Of a stretch of 15,956 nucleotides of DNA, positions 13,764 through 15,956 are shown piece after piece (the stretch's first letter is position 1; each line of letters begins with the position of its first letter). Source of the DNA: CAZVON01 sp964628435 (GTDB lineage Bacteria > Patescibacteriota > Microgenomatia > Levybacterales > UBA12049); contig CAZVON010000025.1 in NCBI GenBank assembly GCA_964628435.1, positions 1-15,956 of the forward strand, given 5' to 3'. The notes below the pieces were generated by a model. That model saw only the letters and a program-made list of their open reading frames with translations. It did no database searches and was not told the origin of the DNA. The position numbers and the translations under genes were made by a program.

Positions 13764-15956
13764 TCACACCGTCTCGATAAATTTCTTTTGTTCGGTCTTA
13801 AAAACGTTCAGTTGGTTTTTTAGCTCTGCTAATTTATTAAGTGCTTCAAGCGGTGTCATATTTCCAATATCAAGATTTTCGAGCTCTTTGTGAATAAGGT
13901 GATCTACGATGTTTATATTTTGTATGTCCCCGCTTCGCCCGCCTAGACTCGGCGAGTCTGGCAGCGAGGCAAGGTATTTCGTATTTGGTGTTTCCTCCGA
14001 ATTGCCGCTGCGTTGTTCTAAATCTTTTAAAATCTGTTGGGCGCGCATGATAACTACATCAGGAATGCCTGCTAACCTAGCAACAGCTATTCCAAAACTG
14101 TGGGAAGCGCCGCCTGGTAAAATCGTATGGAGAAAAATTGGCTCGCCGTTTTGTTCGGTAACTGCCATATGGAAGTTTTTAATTTGCTTTGAAAATTTTT
14201 CTTCCAGTGTCTGTAGCTCGTGATAATGCGTGGCAAACAATGTTTTTGGGGAAGGTTTAATACTATTTACCAAATATTCTGCAACTGCCCAGGCAATACT
14301 AATGCCATCATAGGTGCTCGTGCCACGTCCAATTTCATCTAAAATAATAAGGCTATTTTTGGTGGCATTGTGCAAAATATAAGCGGTCTCCACCATTTCA
14401 ACCATAAATGTTGAAAGCCCTGATGTGATTACATCAGAGGCACCGCTGCGCACAAAAATTCGATCAACAATACTTATGTGGGCGCTTTGCGCTGGCACAA
14501 AACAACCTATCTGTGCCATTAAAACAATTAACGCAACCTGGCGAATGTATACGGATTTTCCTGCCATGTTTGGCCCAGTAATAAGAAGCAGTTGCTGTGC
14601 TACATTATCAAGCGTTACATCATTTGGTACAAAACGGGAGTCTTCTAACAATTTTTCAACTACCGGGTGCCTGCCTTGCTTAATGCGAATTTCACCGCTA
14701 TATAGGAGTTTTGGACGGTTATAGCGTTCTTTTTCGGAGATTTCGGAAAAATTCACAATGCAATCAAGAATAGCAATACTGTGGGCTGCGTTTTGAATAC
14801 TTTGGGTGTATGACAGGAGAAATTCTAAAACCTCTAAAAATATGGTGTACTCAAGTTCGTTCACTTTTTCCTCAGCAGTTAAGATAATCTCCTCGTGTTT
14901 TTTAAGATCTTTGGTAATAAAGCGCTCACTATTAACCAATGTTTGCTTGCGTGTGTAGGTAGTAGGTACTAAATGGAGATTCGGTTTTGAAATATCAATA
15001 TAAAATCCAAATACTTTATTAAACCTAACTTTTAGTGAGCCGATGCCAGTTTTTTCCCGCTCGGTTTTTTCCAACTTACTAATCCATGATTTACTATTGC
15101 CAATAATCCCTCGGAGATCATCAAGTTCTTGATGAATGTTTGGTTTTATGAGTCTTCCTTCTTTTATGGCAATTGGCGGTTCATCGACAATGACTGTTTC
15201 AATTTTCTGAATAACTCCCTTAAGATCCGTAGAGATATTTCGCGCTTGTTCATTTAAGAGCGGTGACTTAACATTTTGCAGAATTTTTTTTGTTTGTAAA
15301 ATAATTTCGAGTGCTCCCTTTAGATTCACTAGGTCGCGCGCATTTCCAAGGTGTACCGACAGTCGAGATAATAACCGCTCGATATCTGGAATGCGTTTTA
15401 ATTGTTCGCGCAAAATCATGCGAAATTCTGGGTATTCTAGAAATGTCTCTACTGCATCCAGCCGTTTTTCGACCTGCTCTTTCTGAATCAGAGGTTTTTT
15501 CATCCAGTGCCGAAGCATTCTCCCACCCATAGCAGTAAGAGTTTGATCCAAAACAGACAAAAGTGTTCCCTTGGTATCGTGTTCACGAATCGTTGAGAAA
15601 AGCTCTAAATTAATCATGCTTGACCGATCAAGAATCAATCCATCTGACTCATGCAGCGAAGATATTTTTTTAATGTGCGAGATATTACCTTTTTGGGTGT
15701 CCTTTAAGTACCCAAGCAATGCCGCTGCAGTTTGTAAGGCAAGCCTTTTTTCTACAACGCCAAAACTTTGGAGTGTTTTTACACCAAAGTGGCTACATAA
15801 AAAATCATTTGCACGAACAGCAAAAGTATCCCATTCAGCATACGAAAAAATATTCATTCCTTTTTGCTGTCTCAGAATTTTTAAAAGCTCAAGATTGTTA
15901 TATAAATTATCTGGTAAAATGCATTCTGATGGGACAAGTCGTGATAACTCATCTTG
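13764..15956 (-). CDS. mutS: DNA mismatch repair protein MutS, 5' end missing at window edge
   Basis: The frame is open to the right edge, so the 730 residues here lack only the N-terminus (mismatch-binding domain I with the Phe-x-Glu motif and part of domain II). The ATG at 15857 is an internal methionine: codons before it read on as MutS (DELSRLVPSECILPDN). Visible are the core/lever domain, the clamp, and the ATPase with Walker A GPNMAGKS (14576-14553), the TFMVEM loop, Walker B DEIGRGTSTYDG (14339-14304) and ATHYHEL, then the C-terminal helices. It recognises mismatches and recruits MutL, whose gene follows. The variable linker after the ATPase carries SLPDSPSLGGRSGD, encoded by a GC-rich palindromic insertion. 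The stop is TGA. Confidence 0.97.
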   Translation of the reverse strand, partial: QDELSRLVPSECILPDNLYNNLELLKILRQQKGMNIFSYAEWDTFAVRANDFLCSHFGVKTLQSFGVVEKRLALQTAAALLGYLKDTQKGNISHIKKISSLHESDGLILDRSSMINLELFSTIREHDTKGTLLSVLDQTLTAMGGRMLRHWMKKPLIQKEQVEKRLDAVETFLEYPEFRMILREQLKRIPDIERLLSRLSVHLGNARDLVNLKGALEIILQTKKILQNVKSPLLNEQARNISTDLKGVIQKIETVIVDEPPIAIKEGRLIKPNIHQELDDLRGIIGNSKSWISKLEKTEREKTGIGSLKVRFNKVFGFYIDISKPNLHLVPTTYTRKQTLVNSERFITKDLKKHEEIILTAEEKVNELEYTIFLEVLEFLLSYTQSIQNAAHSIAILDCIVNFSEISEKERYNRPKLLYSGEIRIKQGRHPVVEKLLEDSRFVPNDVTLDNVAQQLLLITGPNMAGKSVYIRQVALIVLMAQIGCFVPAQSAHISIVDRIFVRSGASDVITSGLSTFMVEMVETAYILHNATKNSLIILDEIGRGTSTYDGISIAWAVAEYLVNSIKPSPKTLFATHYHELQTLEEKFSKQIKNFHMAVTEQNGEPIFLHTILPGGASHSFGIAVARLAGIPDVVIMRAQQILKDLEQRSGNSEETPNTKYLASLPDSPSLGGRSGDIQNINIVDHLIHKELENLDIGNMTPLEALNKLAELKNQLNVFKTEQKKFIETV
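13928..13973. repeat. GC-rich palindromic element inside mutS
   Basis: AGACTC-ggc-GAGTCT (13945-13959) is the core of a longer imperfect dyad: the left arm GCTTCGCCCGCCTAGACTC pairs with the right arm GAGTCTGGCAGCGAGGC, allowing a few mismatches. GC content is far above the surrounding gene. It keeps the mutS frame and encodes SLPDSPSLGGRSGD in the linker between ATPase and C-terminal helices. It looks like an inserted repetitive palindrome, comparable in principle to the Rickettsia palindromic elements found within genes. Confidence 0.5.

Noticed and set aside
13909..14223. Plus-strand ORF of 104 codons across the mutS palindrome
   Set aside because: It is the antisense of conserved mutS coding sequence, with no ribosome-binding site or recognisable product.
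13764..15857. Complete 697-residue MutS starting at ATG 15857
   Set aside because: The frame stays open and MutS-like to the right edge of the window, so that ATG is internal and the gene is cut by the boundary.
1..15956. CRISPR array, rRNA, intact insertion sequence or prophage
   Set aside because: I saw no regularly spaced repeats, rRNA signature, intact transposase, integrase or phage structural gene in either strand.

Overview
The window is AT-rich bacterial chromosome with short leaders, several near-leaderless genes and a tRNA whose CCA end is not encoded. The protein mix (ArnT/GT39-like membrane glycosyltransferase, cellulose-synthase-like GT2 fused to a GH26 domain, stand-alone RRM protein, DUF2975 + small XRE regulator, MutS/MutL) fits a Candidate Phyla Radiation (Patescibacteria) genome, perhaps Microgenomates. 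This is inference from gene content only. The standard code is used: long ORFs have no in-frame TGA, and TGA ends mutS and msrA.

Layout. 1-52: 3' part of tRNA-Asn(GTT). 183-875: two-gene DUF2975/XRE operon behind a promoter with repeated CGATAA boxes. 890-2877 (minus): two damaged genes, a coding-like frame broken by TGA and a 559-codon GT39-like glycosyltransferase broken by one in-frame TAG. 2878-3293: a leftover open frame and a palindrome, no confident gene. 3294-3506: DUF2795-like small protein. 3561-4148 (minus): multi-pass membrane protein. 4525-5169: secreted cysteine-containing protein of unknown function. 5181-5700: consensus promoter, about 170-nt structured leader and an RRM RNA-binding protein. 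5705-6142 (minus): Nudix-like protein with a degenerate Nudix box.

6271-10745 (minus) is the surface-polysaccharide part: a GT2 synthase fused to an extracytoplasmic GH26 domain, a second membrane-anchored GH26 protein, and msrA. A calcium/cation antiporter gene (10803-11735, plus) is divergent from msrA; the two share a 26-bp symmetrical promoter. 11736-11949 holds fragments of unrelated genes. 11950-15956 (minus) carries mutL and the 3' part of mutS, which runs off the right edge; mutS has an in-frame GC-rich palindromic insertion.

Functionally, the two GH26 domains and the GT2 unit probably make and trim a beta-linked polysaccharide (mannan or glucan). MutS and MutL together make the methyl-independent type of mismatch repair, because MutL keeps its endonuclease motifs. 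The most interesting points are the amber codon in an otherwise intact GT39 gene, the palindromic element inside mutS, the switch-like RRM leader, the GT2-GH26 fusion with its GH26 neighbour, and the split between near-leaderless and strong Shine-Dalgarno genes.
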